64,000 nucleotides of DNA from the NCBI GenBank assembly GCA_964036295.1, contig OZ038462.1, forward strand, positions 27,393,759 through 27,457,758. Direction: 5' to 3'. Shown here one piece after another: positions 10,931 through 24,414 of this stretch (its first letter is position 1; each line of letters begins with the position of its first letter). Below the pieces are notes generated by a model. The model was not told where the DNA came from and searched no databases. It saw nothing but the letters and a program-made list of their open reading frames with translations. This DNA is from Plumapathes pennacea (taxonomy: Eukaryota; Cnidaria; Anthozoa; Antipatharia; Myriopathidae). Made by a program: the position numbers and the translations under genes.

Positions 10931-13900
10931 CTGTAAGTCCTGGCTGCGATTTTCAAGACGCTTCCATTCAGGCAAATCGCTCAGACGTCAAGGCTCACCT
11001 CTCTCTTTTAATCGTCTCTGGTAATGTATTTACCACAACTTATAAATCATCAGTTGTATTATCGTTATTGAATCATATTTTGTTCTTGTTTTCGTGATTG
11101 CTGTTGTTGTTTCCACGACGGGAAAGACGCGATACCTCTACAAGAAAATCAAGCTTTAAAATTGCGATTGTGTCAAGACAAGAACGCCGATGAAATAATA
11201 AAAAGCACGTTCACGTACCAAATGCTACGATCAGTTTCGCTGGAATACCGCCTATAAAGTTTGGCAGCAACTTGTGCATTTTTTGTATTTCTGTCTCTCT
11301 ACTCCGTCCTCACCGGCTCAAACCTTTATTATAAGGAAAATATATTCGCTTAGACCGTTTCCCGTGGACTCGGAGCTAAAAACTCTGAGCCTTTATTTGA
11401 GATTGATTTCGGATGAGGAGGTCAAGTACACCGAACTCAAACCCCCTGTCGCAGTCATTACTTCATCGGTTGTCGGCCCTCACTGTCGGCCCTCGCTGTC
11501 GGCCCACGTAGTCGGCAGAAAGGGGAACGTGACTAACTTTTGTACATTTGTTTTTCGAACCCTTATAGTTTTGCTCTGACGAGCATATTCTTTAGAGATT
11601 TTCCTCTCTTAAAACTGACCTCTATCGGCCATTGTAGATTCCTGCCTTGAACCATGAAAAGAAAATGGTTTTCCCGACTGTCGACCCCGTTTGCTGCACA
11701 CCTCCAGCTTTTTCCAAGCTCCTCTTGAGTACGAAGTGCATGTTATTTGATATTTTATATGAAACTTCGGTATGATATTTTCCCACTCACAATAAAACGA
11801 CAGTAAAAAATAACAGACCTTAGCGAAAGACCGACGAATCGCAGCAACGGAACTGTTTGCCACACTGAACAGTGAAAAAGTTCATTTTCGCTCACTTGTC
11901 TACTTGTAAATTCGAGCAATGCACACAAAAAGTATGTACCAGAAAAAGAAGCACTATTTCTGTGATTTATTTTGATTTCCCAGTTTCACTATGTAAGATA
12001 TTCATGTATGAGTAACACTGAAAATAGGGGAGAGTAAGGGAAGATGTGAGTATTTTTGGCTGCCTTCCTAGCTCAAAATGTGCAATATGTGCGTTATCAT
12101 TGCAAAATAGGAAGATTCGTCGTCCTGTTTCTTCTTGGAGAGTTGTTTTTTTTGTTATTGTTATTGTTATTGTTATATTTCGGTGTTACAGTGAAAGATG
12201 CCTGGCATCAAGATCTACAAGGAAGTGGCAAAAAATTCTCAATCATAAATAAGTTGTGTTGGTACAAGCATTGTTGCGTTTTACCGTCTATCATTACTCG
12301 AGTTTTTAGAGGAAACCCTATTAACTACATATTCAGTGTCTAATGTTTTATGACCGATCAAAACCTTAATATCAACCCTTAAAACCAAATCCTTATAGAC
12401 GTGATCTTTTGTGTGTATTGATATTTTTTTCCCGGCGGTTTTCTTTTGTGCCCGAATAAAAGCCGTCAAATAAATTTAGGGCGGCAGGTTGTGTTCCAGA
12501 TTACTGTATACTCTTTTTTATCAGTGAGACAGTAAACAGCACATTTAATTTACGACACATCAGTGAACGCAAGACGAAAGCTGAAATATTTTACCCATCA
12601 CACCAACTCAGTCAGCTATTGCCGGAATATACACAAACGAACCCACACTATAGTGATGGGAAGCGGACTTCTATAGCTTCTAAAAGCCATGGCATAATGA
12701 CCGAGTTATTTTGCCACTGAATTTGCTCACGAGAACTGTGTTTATTCTTACATCATTTTTAGAAGGAAACTGTTCGACATTACTGCTGCACCTGTAACAG
12801 CTTTGGAAAGAGGTTCAATGTTCAAAGCAAACTATGGTCGCCATAGACATCGCTTGAGACACGTGGCACGGCTTGCTTCTAGTTTCTTCAAGTGACAGTA
12901 GATCGGTATCATTTCTATTGGCAAAGAATAACGTGATTGTACTTTTTAAAATTTTGTAAGAGTTTTTGTACTCAAAGTAACTTTGCAGTCCTACCTGATA
13001 AAGTTGTGATCCTAATGGATGTTTGTTTGACCAAACAATAAACTTGAATAAAGAAAACCGCAGAGTCATTCTAATCAATTTTACTCTGGCGAATTACATT
13101 AACACTTGATCACTACAGTCAACCAAAGAAAATATTTCAAACGTCTGAAGTGTGGTATGCATGCGGGCAACACTCAAATGAAGGCTGTCAGTGAGTACAT
13201 TCTAAGATAATTTTAGTTCACTCTGTTTGGTTTTACGTTTTTTATTCTAATTTCAAAAGAAAAACATCGCAGTGAAATCACGCTACACTGATTCACGTAT
13301 ACTAGTGGAGGGGCCCTTTTACATCTTAACATCGTATAGCTATTCACCAATTTTCATATAGTGGTATAATCAGGTGCAACCCTAATTGAACAAAACATTT
13401 GTGTTTATACTAGAAAAGATTATCCGAGAACCAGTTGCGTATTATCCATTGCTATCTGCAAAACGTGACGCAAATGAAAGCTTGATAGCCGATAACGCCT
13501 TGTATGCCATCAGTTTGTCGTTTATCTGGACTCCATCGTGTCTGTTTAAGCAAACCACTGCGATTGACAAATACCATGGGTGGAACAATTATTATTTGTG
13601 TGTCGTTTTGTTATCATTGTGTCCATGGTCTATTTAATAGTCTATATACTATTTGTCACTGAAAAATATGATATATAGGAGGCGGATCTCATTTAAAATG
13701 ACACTATCCAAGTACAACTAGGTATTAATGTGATGCTTTTTATCAATTTTGTATATAGTGTTAAATATACTCAAGAAGATATTATTTTTATCAAATGTAC
13801 CTCTAAATACACGTCTGCTAAATGCACGCGAGGTAAGTTTTGTCACGATCATTTGAACGTTCCAACGAACTGCTGTGGAAATTCGTGTGATGGCGTTTAG

Positions 13901-16900
13901 AGTTGTCCACTCTTGGATTTTTATATAATAAGGAGAACCAAACCTCGCAGGACCTCTAAGTTTCGCTTATATTACGACCCCAAAAGGTACTCCAAAACGA
14001 GGGACTAACTGAAATTACAGCGTAAGAAATTCCGTGTTTTTTCCTTCATTTCGATCGGGAATCAACGGCCAAATGAAAAAAAAAAAAAAAAAAACGCTCG
14101 AAATTTCTCTGGAATTGAGCGGCGCCGAGGTTAATGTTGACTTCGCCGTAATTCAAAAATGACGTTGAGACTTATACTGGTTTTCAAAGTCATTGTATAA
14201 AAGTTTTACTTCTCTGGTATTTCATTGCCAATCTGATTTTTAACTTTACAGTAAATGTAGCCCGTTACCGTTTCCTTTCTTCTCTTTGTAAATATTCTAT
14301 ATATGGTAATATGCTCGTGTTAGTGCGTGTACTTCACTCCAAAAAGACTCTCATGGTACAAATGTACCTAATGCGACTGATGTAGTGCTGACTGACGGCT
14401 GACTTTCGTCATTTGGTCAAAAAATCAAAATAAAATAAATAAAGGGAAAAACAAATTTGAAGCATTGAAAATCTAAAAAACAAACACTTGTAAAAAAAAT
14501 ATACATGGAGCAATTGCTATATGTGGAATTTATTCCTTTAACAATATATTTTTTCTGTCAAAGCAGTCTTACACATTTCTGCAAAAAAAAAAAAAAAAAA
14601 AAAAGAAAAAAAAAGCCAGGTTACATTTCACAAAAGCATTTCTTTAAAGTAGCTAAGAATCAACCAACAACAGTGAGAGGCGGCTCTTATATTTGAAAGT
14701 TAATCAATTGCATAGTACAACTGAATGTACAGTATTACTCAATGTTTCGACAAGGGTTTGAATTCGGCTAGAATAAAACCACTTGAACAAGACATTCGGA
14801 TTTACTTGCCAACTTATAAGGGACTTTTAAGTCTAGTTAAAAGTTTCGTTCAGACGACACGAGCCCTTTTTTGCCAACACCCGTTCGGCGTTGAAGAATC
14901 TCGTTTCGATCACTCATTGGTTCCCATTGGTTCCCATGTGCGCAGGCTCAGACACACGAAATTGAAAAGCGAGAGAATGTACAAGCAATTTTAAAGCAAA
15001 TATAACCATTTCCTGGCTTTGTAAATCTACTATGAATGCAACACTATTTGAAAGTTTTCGGCGGCTTCCTTTCCATTACACTACAGTATTACGAGGATCT
15101 GTTATCTTATGTCAGTTCTTAACGAGAAAATCACACTGATCAAATTTTTATGTATGTGGCATTTTATGCAAATGTTTAATCGTCTCCGCCCAGGTGATGT
15201 TGTGCAAAGGGTCGACGATTGAAGTTCAGCCCTAGTCATTGTTTGGGAACATGAAACGACTTTTTTTGACTTGATAAAAGGCGCACAGTTGACGCAACAG
15301 TAAGTACTAATGACAAATGATCTATTGTCCCTTTGGGAGATCAGCCAATTCTTTAATTTTAGTTGTAATGCTTTTAGTCGGAAAAACTGTTTAAAGCTGG
15401 TGCATTGCTACACAACAAATGTGGATTGACAGAGCAAAAAGTAGAAAATGACCACGCATAATCTGACAATAAGCAAACCGACAAAATCACCTGGTCAAGA
15501 AACAAATTAGCAAAATGAATCGAAATAATCGACCCGGCTGCTAAAAGAATTTTATGATAATTCACAGTGAGCTAGAATGATGTTTCTTTCCTTCCTTCGT
15601 TCTCATACTGTTGTAGGCTAACTACTTTGTTTCGCATCAAGTTCAAAAAGGAACTACCTTGTCCAAGTATATCGCCAGATAATTTCAATTTGACCCTTCG
15701 GCAATCATCGATATTTTAACAAAACACCTGAATCGGTTGGATTAAACTCTTAGAACATCAATCTGGATGAGCCCGTCGATCTATTTAACTCTCGTTTCTC
15801 ACTATCCGCGGTAAAAGTTTGCAACTATATTTCTCCAATCAATAGTTAGTTTCAGTAGAGTGAAGTTATTTGTTGCTTCTTACACATTCATCATAGATCG
15901 AGCTATTTTTAACAATTATTCAACTAAATGTGAACATATCATTAAAATAAGCGAGGGTGGTCCATTTGTTTCACTCATAAATACGTTGCGGCTGCACGAA
16001 AAAGCTTTAAGCGCCGAGCTTAGAAGATGAAAAAGCTTTCAGTTCATTAGAGTATTCATGAATAGCAAAGCCAGTATATCCGCTTGATTCTCTTGCCAAC
16101 AAAACCGCAATTGACGTCAATTGACCTGATTTTCAAAACAATACTGAGTCTTTCGATGCAGAATGCATTCCAATTACACGACAATTTAAGCCAAAACGAC
16201 GACTCGACTATTTTGGGTCATTTCTTTCCCGAATTTTCTACAAAAGAACGACATTTCTCAGCGAAGCCTTATAGTCACGAAAACTGAATTATTAAACAGC
16301 AGCGTTAACAAACAACCACAAACAAATTATTTCAACAAACTCCGCGCCCTTAAGGTTTTTCTGAAGAAATTCATAAAATTATTGACCGCACGCAGGGGGA
16401 AAAAATCCTTTTTTCATGCTTTCGTAGATAAAATGGTAATTCAAGCTTCAAATTTATTATCAGCAAAGACGAAGAAAAAGAGATAAATGAAAATTGTCTC
16501 CGAAGGATATTTTCGAGGTTATTTAGTTGGCCTTGGTAATTGTCTGGTTGATTATTCTGACAAAAGTAATTTGACTATCGCTTGAGGTTTATTCCGCTGT
16601 TTTGTCTCGAATCGGCTCCGTTGGTCCGACCATTATTCTGAGCTGGTTTCCGGCCTTCAAACTAAACATACGAGTTATATAACTACTAAAAAAGATCATA
16701 CTACACATAAAACAAATAAACAATGCGAGACAACGTCATCGTCACTTGCTTGCTTGCGTGAGAATATCGCAAATGAGTTTTGCTTTTGTTCCTGATTGGC
16801 CGAAAATGCTGCCAAAACTAATTGGGCCAATCCAAAAGCGTAGCAAACGCAAAACCAAAGCAAACTCACAAGATTACTTTCGACAGTCATCCGAAACGAC

Positions 16901-17289
16901 TCTAATTTCCAAACTCACACCCACTTATACCAACATCCCGACCCGCTTAGAGAAACTAGCCGTGAGCAAAAGTGCTAAATAAGTTGGTCTGATCAGCTTG
17001 AGAAGGCACCATATGGGGTCTGATAAAAGGGAGATAAACAAAAGTTCCAATCCAAAACTAATTAGTTCAATTATGCCATTTTACTGCAAATGTCAAACCG
17101 TCCTGTTTAAACCACAGTAATCACAACCACACTTTGAATTTGCGTGCTAAAGGGAAATGTTTTCGTATAGTACTCTTATTGTCATAGAATAGTGGTACGT
17201 ATTTCACTCCTCTTTTTCCTTCTTCTTCTTTTTGGTCGTTCATCAGATCAATGTCTATGCTTAATTTCTAGACACACTCTAAGAGGAAA
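10931..17289. other. Long gene-poor stretch
   Basis: No exon with recognisable homology is seen. Open frames are around 100 codons or less and lack conserved motifs. The stretch holds poly-A runs near 14073 and 14583, an inverted fragment of the GAGTGGTCACA repeat near 13178-13207, and a loose inverted repeat at about 16770-16870 (GAGTTTTGCTTTTG against CAAAACCAAAGCAAACTC). The last few hundred bases probably include the promoter and 5' untranslated region of the ABCC gene, but no element could be fixed. Confidence 0.45.
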
Positions 17290-20200
17290 ATGTTCAACCC
17301 TTCCTTCGAAAAAGCATGGAAGTATTCCTTGTTCATGAAAAACCCCAAGGAGCGTGCTGGCTTTTTTTCTCGCCTCACGTTTTCGTGGCTAGACGCTTTC
17401 ATGAAGATTGGCTATCGCAGAAGCTTAGAACACAACGACCTTCTTCCCCTGCTGGATGATGACAAAGCCAAAGAGCTCACTTGCAAGCTGGAACATACAT
17501 GGAGTGAAGAAGTCAGGAACTCGCACATTAGGCACAGAAAAGCTCGCTTATCCAGAGCCATGCTCAAGATACTTCCCTGGAACGAATACGGGTTGGTTGG
17601 ACTTGCGTTGTCTCTTGGAATCGCCTGCAGGATTCTCCAGCCGTTGCTCCTTGGTCTTCTCTTGACCGTGTTCTTGAATCCAAGCACGGACAGTAGGTTT
17701 CACTTGAAGTATGTCTACGCCTTCCTCTTGCTATGCATTGTATTGGTGAATGCACTAGCGTTTAACCAATACCATAACAAGGTGCAGTTCATGGGCATGC
17801 GCTGGAGAGCCGCGGCTCTGGGCCTCGCTTTCAAGAAGGTAGTGGTGCTTATCGACAAACTATTCGTCATCATTATGTGTTCTTTTTCTTTGCAGACTTC
17901 TAAATTCTAGCAGCGCATGCTCGTCAAAAACAAAAGCTCTGAAGAAAGTGAAATAATTTACGGAGCATCACAATCAGTCCTCTCCTTCTGCGTCGTAAGA
18001 TGCTAAAATGTTCTGAGTACGAGTTATACAAAATCGACAGGATGTTTTTAAGTAAGACGAATCACTCCAAACCAAATCACAACAAACAAAACCAACCCAA
18101 CCCAAACCATATCACACCATACCATACCATATATCATACCAAACCGAACTAAACCACACCACACCACAGCAAACCATACCATACCATACCATACCACACC
18201 ATATATCATGCAATACCATAACGAATCGAACCAAACCAAACCAAACCACACCAAACCACAACACACCATATAACACCATACCACAACATACCATATCATA
18301 CCATACCATTTACCATAGTATACCACACCACTCCACACCACACTAAGCTAAACCAAACCAAATTAGACCAAACCAAACCAAAACTAAACCCAAACCACAC
18401 CATACCACCTCCACATGATAACCTACCTCTCATATATAATATATCTTTATATAGCGTCAGGTATATGATTATCAAATCATATTTATGATTCATCTCCATA
18501 AAAGGTTCTGAAATTGCGACAGAAAGACATCGCCGCAATCTCGCACGAGGCCGTGTTATCTCTGGTATCCAACGAAGTGCAGCGCCTGAACGTAATATTC
18601 CAAAAAGTAGGCCACCTTATCCAAGCGTTTGTAGAGCTAATCACGATAACGGCCCTACTGTGGCGCCTTGTGGGCTTCCAGGCCGTCTCTGGGATCATCT
18701 TCCTGATCTTTCTTTTAGCCTACTACATCGGCACGTGGGACGTGTGTGTTTCACTGCGACAGCAGATTCGTCGTTGGACGGACAAACGTTTGCAAGCCAT
18801 TCAGAATATTGTGTCTAACATCCGCCTGATTAAGATGAACACTTGGGAGTGGTTATATGAAGAAAAGGCGCAGGACATGCAAAGGTTTCTGTTCTTCTTC
18901 GTACCATCCTACTTCTCCCTCTTCTCTTTTTTCTACTCGATCTTTGCCTCCTCCTCCTCTTCCTTATCCGTTTCCTTCTTCTTCTGCTACTTCTCCTTTC
19001 CCTCCTCCTCCTCCTTCTTTGAACTTCTTCATTTTTGTCTCCTCCATCTGATTCTTTTTGTTGTTCTTCTCTAAGTGTGATTACTAGCAAATAATGTGTT
19101 TCTCTTTTTTCACTCCGCATAGTAAAGAGATGCTTGGCATCAAACAGAAGAGTACCATCCTCTTGACGTTCGCCGTCTTTCTTCACACGAGTTCTACAAT
19201 CGTTTGCTTCATCTCCCTTACAACTCTTATCATTACCGGGGCAGAGGCTACCACTTACAAAATCTTCGTGACCATGGCTTTACTGTTCACCCTTCGGCAG
19301 TCCACATCCCCAACGTTTGCAACGGCAGTCAACTACCTTGGAGAGATCTCCACCACTCTGGGAAGAATACAAACCTTTCTGGAACTGGAAGAGTCGGTCT
19401 TCCTCGAAGGCAGTTACTGCAGCAGTAAACGCACCCGCCAATCGAAAGACCGCTCCTTCCTCGATTTGACGGACAACGATTTGGGTAAGTATCTCTCGTC
19501 CGAAGACGTGTCTAAGATTTCTTCCGACATACGAAGCGGTAAGCGTCACTACGAACCTAGACCGTTTCACGCACTGCCAGGCGACGGTGCTGAGTGCCTG
19601 GAATCTCATGTGACTTTCGAGGAAGTCACGTGTCACTGGAAAAGCGGGAGTAAGATATTTGCTTTGAACGGAATCAACATGAAGATAAGTGTGAAAGAAC
19701 TGGCCTTCATTAATGGGCCCGCTGGTTGTGGCAAATCGTCTCTTCTCTCGGCCATTCTTGGGGAATTGCCCCCAACAGGAGGGAAAATCTCGTGCTGCGG
19801 AAAAATGGCTTACGTTCCGCAGAGACCTTGGGTTTTCATGGACTCTGTGCGGGAGAATATCCTGTTTGGTCAGCCGTACAACCCTTTCCGCTACCAAGCC
19901 GTGCTGAATTCATGCAAGCTACAAAAGGAGGCGGATAAGTTTCCTGACGGCGATATGACAGTGATTGGTAGCCACGGAGTGCAACTTAGTGAAGATCTCA
20001 AAGCGCGCATTAGTTTGGCCAGGGCAGCGTATTCTGATGCAGACATTTACTTGTTGGATGATCCCCTCTGTGAAGTGGACGGGCGCGTGGCGGAACAGGT
20101 ACATGATGCTTGTTGATTTTTAATCGATTTTGAATTATTTAGGCTGCTGATGGCTGAGATTGATTGAACGTACTTTATTTTCCTATTCGCCCTTTAGGTT

Positions 20201-23200
20201 CTTGCAAAACGTTCTATACTGGAAAACTTAACATTTGATCGTTTGTACAGTTGGCAGTGGAAGGACTTGCTTTGCTGAATTTGCCTTGTGTTTATAAATC
20301 TTATTCCAGATTTTTGAAAAGTGCATCTGTGGACTTTTGTCAAAACGACTTCGGATCTTAACGAGTCGTCAGCTGCAGTATGTGGAGCGCGCTGACCAAA
20401 TCCTGACAATGCGCGCGGGAGCAATCATCAACGAAGTTACCGCACAGGTATTTATCTTACATTTAATTACTATATTACTGTCAATATCTCATTATCGTCA
20501 AACAAATTATCATAAAATTTAGCTCCTGGAATCACCAAGCAAGTAAATACAGTTATCATAATAAATATAGCTATCACGAAATTTTTGCTTCTCAGCCAGG
20601 CCATGTCCGTATCCCGCGTTTTCGTTTGAAAATGGATTTTTTTCTCCGTTCTCAAAAATTCCTCAGTCCAGTTTTCTGGTGTCCACGCGAGTGTGTGAAA
20701 ACGGCATTTACAAAAATTTTCACTTTGGAGAGCGTTCTCGAATAGTTCCGTTTTCGATTACCGTTTTCACCGTTTGCGGGTGGACGGATGGCCAAATCGC
20801 AAAGGGGAAAAATCGTTTTCAACCGAAAACTGATACGTGTGGACGGGGCCGCAATATTCCTATGAATAGCAGTTAATGGTATACTTTAGGAAATTGTCTG
20901 AAGCCCTAGATCAGCGACATTTACCTTCAAAGTTTTCGGCTTCTAGGTGAAGGGAGTCAAGTCAACTAAAGTGCAAAAAAATGCATCCAAGACGGTGGAG
21001 TTTGCGGAGGAATTGGAAGTGCCGGCAAACTTCGGATCAAGGCCGGCATTCTTTGAAGAAGAGGAGATGGTTGGTCCCGTGCCGTGCTGGGTTTACTGGA
21101 GATATTTTACTGTCAAGACCTGGGTGCCGATCATCATGCTGTTGGCACTTCTCTTCTTTGCAATTCAAGGTAGGGAAATACAAACTATTAATACCAGAAA
21201 GCATATTATTTTAGTTCATTAGAAAAAACACATTGGATCAAAATCACTGAATCCCGCATCTAAACCTGTTGGGACAGGATGAGGGGATAGCCTGCAAACA
21301 TCGTATTTCTAGTATATAACAGTGGCCCTGAAAACACCCTTGCCCTTGATGACTGACCCTGACTGACCGATCGACCGACCGACCCACAGACTGACCGAAT
21401 GATTGACTGAATATTGATTGATTGACTGACTGGTTGGAGATGAATGATTAGTTGGTTGGTTGGTTGGTTGGTTGGTTGGTTGATTGACTGATTGACTGAT
21501 TGACTGATTGACTGATTGACTGATTGACTGATTGACTGATTGATTGATTGATTGACGGCTGATTGATTGATTGATTATTTTACATCTGAATAGATTTACT
21601 TTTGCCCTTATCTACACTATTGTCGATCTGAATATGCTTAACGCCGTAAAGAATGTTCAGGCCGACGTTCCAAGTGTTGTTCGTCAATTAAAGTAAAGTG
21701 ATAACATTAATTGTCTGAATATACTAATAGAGTAACCGACTGACTCTTCCAGGTGCCTTGATCGCGCCTGATATCTGGTTAGTGCGCATGACCAAGAGAC
21801 CAGCTGAGTTAAACCTGAGCCATACCAGTTGGACCATCTATAGCGCTCTGGTAGTCGGGGCATTTGCCCTGTCAGTCTTCCGATCGTCGGCTTTTTACAC
21901 GATCGCTCTGAGATCGTCTACAGAGCTGCATAAAAAGATGCTTAAGGCCATCCTAAAAGCCCCTGTAGTCTTCTTCGATAACAACTCGACCAGCAACATA
22001 CTGAATCGCTTCTCAAAAGACATTAGCTGCATGGACGAAGTGCTCCCTAGAATGTTCATAAGCGCGACCCAAACAGTTCTTTTTGGCATGTCTGCCGTGT
22101 TCGTTCCCATTCTACTCAATCCGGTCGTTGCGGTCCTCACAGTACCCCTCTTGGTTGCATTTGTCGTCTGTTGGAGGTACTACCTGCTCACGTCGAGGCA
22201 AGTCAGAGGCCTGGAGATGAGTAACCGTCCACCTGTTGTGTCGCTGTTCAGAGAAACTCTGAAAGGCCTGGTACTGATCCGTGGAAATGCACTTCAGGAG
22301 AGCTTCACTAAAGACTTTTACAGGTAGAGTACCCGGGGGAGGGGTGAGATCTGAACGGTCTCCTGATGTGCGAGGTACTCCGGAAACCCTTGAGGCTTGG
22401 TTCTCTAAACGCCATTTTGCCATTTCCTGTCATTTATGAAAGGTGGGGACTAAATTCTAAAAATCTGACCTGCTTCCGTAAACAAATGGAAACCGGCCTG
22501 GGTCCGCCCCCCTGAGTAACTCCTTTGTTTTCATGCTAACCTTGAAAAATGCCCACCCCCTTAAGGGGTGCAAGAACTAGTACCTGCCCGTGTCCACTAT
22601 TTCTCCGTCTGAAACACAAGGAACTGTTGACGTTTATTGCCTTAATTTGCAACACCACCACTTTAACTAGAACAAACATTTCTCCCTGCCATGGCCACTC
22701 TAGTTTATCCACTGTTCGTCTATCTCAGATACCAGGACACTCACAGCCAAGCTTGGTGTGCGGCTATCATGAGCGCTAGCTGGGTAGGAATTCGCCTCGA
22801 CTTCGTGTGTGTCATCTTCGTGGCCGTTGTACTATTCGGCACCATTGTTTGCCACGTGACTGCAGGTACGCGAGGCTGAGTGACCAGGCTTATGTGTGGG
22901 AGTGAATAAAAAGGCCGCAGATAAACTCCATTTATCCCGTGATAAAGTTGATCGTGTAGACAAAACATCCAGTTGATAAGATTAGACGAGACAGATGGTA
23001 TGTAAATTGACTGAATTAGTTAATTTATTAGTAACTTAAAGTACTAGTGCATTAGCTAGTTAACAGATGAAATGACAAAACCAAGTTAGTCAGTTAATTT
23101 GCTTAGCCCCAGGGCGAGTGTGCGTTTTTAGTTGATATTTAGTTATTGTTAGTCGGCCACCAGACCTTTTCTCGCAGTCTAGCCTTGGTACGGACCATCC

Positions 23201-24414
23201 CTTGATGTCCCTCGTGTGCTAGTGCAATGGTCTGATTCCACAGATATTTTGCTAGTCAATCAGTTGGGAATATTGAGGTAATATATTTAATTTCTGTTTA
23301 GATAGTTGTACAGTTAAATATATATAAGATGGTTATTACTAATTATTGCAAAGCGCTGACTAATACCAAACGAACCCCCAAACAGGAAAAAAAGAGGTTG
23401 ACAAAACTGACAAAGTGTGAAGATTGCTGAGCCAAACCGATAACTTACTGATTTCCTGCTAGATGTCTCCAGTTTTACTTTGCATTTTGTTTGCCTCCAG
23501 CTGTTATGGCAGTCTCATTGATCTACTCACTGCAACTGGTTCAAGACATCACACATGAGGGTGTTCAGCGCTGTTCTGACGTCGAAAATTACATGTCAGC
23601 GGTCGAACGTGTCCACGGTTGCACCGAGATCGAATCAGAACGAGGCTACGAGTATCAGTCCCAACCTCCAAAGCAGTGGCCCAAGGGTGGGTCACTCAGC
23701 TTCAACAACGTGTCCTTGAAGTATTTCAGAGAGGGGCCACGGGTCTTGAAGGATGTCAGCTTCTCGGTGAAGTCTGGGGAAAAGCTCGGCATTACTGGGG
23801 CTCCTGGGTCAGGCAAATCAGCCGTCATACATGCCTTGTTTCTGATGTCGGCCTACGATGGGCAAATCCTGGTAGATGACGTGAAAATGAAGCACTTGAA
23901 CCTGCAGACAGCTCGCCAGAGTCTCTCCGTCATCACAAAGGATGTTATTCTATTCATGAGAAGCGTTCGTGCCAATGTTGATCCGTTTGAAAAGCACACT
24001 GACAAGGACATTTGGGGCGCTCTGGAGAGGGTGCAGCTAAAGGCCTGGGTCCAGGGCCTTCCGAAGCAGCTTTACCAGGACCTCTCTGAAGTCGACTTAA
24101 ATCCCGGGAATAACGAGTGCCAGCTAATGTCGCTGGCACGTGCATTGCTGAAAGAGAGCAAAATCCTATTAATCGATGAAGCGTCGTCGTGCGTCGATTA
24201 CAAGACGGATCGCATCATCCAGGAAACGATCCGCTCTCATTTCCAGGCCACCACAGTCATCACTGTCCCACACCGCCTGAGTGCTATTGTCGACTATGAC
24301 CGCGTCATGGTCCTGGACCGAGGCCGGATTGTAGAGTTGGACAAACCGGAAGTGCTGCTGAAGAAAGAGGATGGCTACTTTGCACATATGTACGAATGCC
24401 GGAAGTCAACCTAG
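17290..24414 (+). CDS. ABCC4: ABC transporter subfamily C, MRP4-like, with degenerate ATP-site motifs
   Basis: Coding exons are 17290-17838, 18505-18884, 19123-20098, 20310-20447, 20947-21169, 21753-22323, 22729-22865 and 23501-24414. Phases agree and give 1295 residues, close to human ABCC4 (1325). The order is TMD1-NBD1-TMD2-NBD2 with no extra N-terminal TMD0, the short-MRP layout; these export organic anions at membranes. The N-terminus FFSRLTFSWLDAFMKIGYRR is typical. NBD1: Walker A GPAGCGKS (508-515), then LSEDL at 598-602 where LSGGQ is expected, LLDDP for Walker B, and TSRQLQ with Arg655 where the H-loop His belongs. NBD2: Walker A GAPGSGKS (1091-1098), Lys1138 at the Q-loop Gln position, LNPGNNECQL where the signature belongs, intact Glu1218 and His1249. 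Loss of the NBD1 catalytic Glu is normal in this subfamily; the other changes are not. NBD2 lies in one long exon. The symbol is given by similarity; it may be a diverged paralogue with a lost or altered ATPase cycle. Confidence 0.9.
18052..18415 (+). repeat. ACCAT/ACCAAA simple-sequence tract in ABCC intron 1
   Basis: About 360 bp consist almost only of A, C and T in short words such as ACCAT, ACCAAA and ACCACA. The complementary strand is accordingly open in several frames (Trp/Val/Tyr/Gly-rich), but this is a composition artefact. The tract ends about 90 bp before the acceptor of exon 2. Confidence 0.85.
21355..21575 (+). repeat. Tetranucleotide tract (GACC, TTGG, GATTGACT) in ABCC intron 5
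   Basis: A compound microsatellite: degenerate GACTGACC words, then an uninterrupted GGTT run around 21451-21481, then repeats of GATTGACT to about 21540, then GATT. It lies wholly inside the intron between exons 5 and 6 of the ABCC gene. Confidence 0.9.
22391..22515 (+). repeat. Dispersed repeat, copy 1 (partner at 30596-30705)
   Basis: This intronic segment contains TCTAAACGCCATTTT, GGGACTAAATT, TTCCGTAAAC and a closing GG.CTGG.TCCGC. The same ordered landmarks occur at 30596-30705 inside an intron of the fibrinogen-like gene. Both copies read in the + direction and lack a coding frame. It could be a SINE or MITE relic; no target-site duplication was identified. Confidence 0.6.

Noticed and set aside
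11274-11579. 101-codon plus-strand frame
   Set aside because: No in-family motif and repeated CGGCCCTC words inside; start and end do not fit splice sites.
14725-14994. 89-codon ATG-initiated plus-strand frame
   Set aside because: No recognisable domain; includes a short direct repeat (TTGGTTCCCA) and sits in gene-poor sequence.
18048-18538. Long minus-strand frames rich in Val, Trp, Tyr and Gly
   Set aside because: They come from the ACCAT/ACCAAA simple-sequence tract in an ABCC intron; composition alone keeps them open.
18830-19186. 118-codon minus-strand frame, Arg/Glu-rich
   Set aside because: Antisense of a TCC/TTC-rich intron tail of the ABCC gene; no domain and no splice signals.
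19280-19897. 205-codon minus-strand frame
   Set aside because: Shadow of the ABCC NBD1 exon; the sense strand carries clear Walker A and Q-loop motifs.
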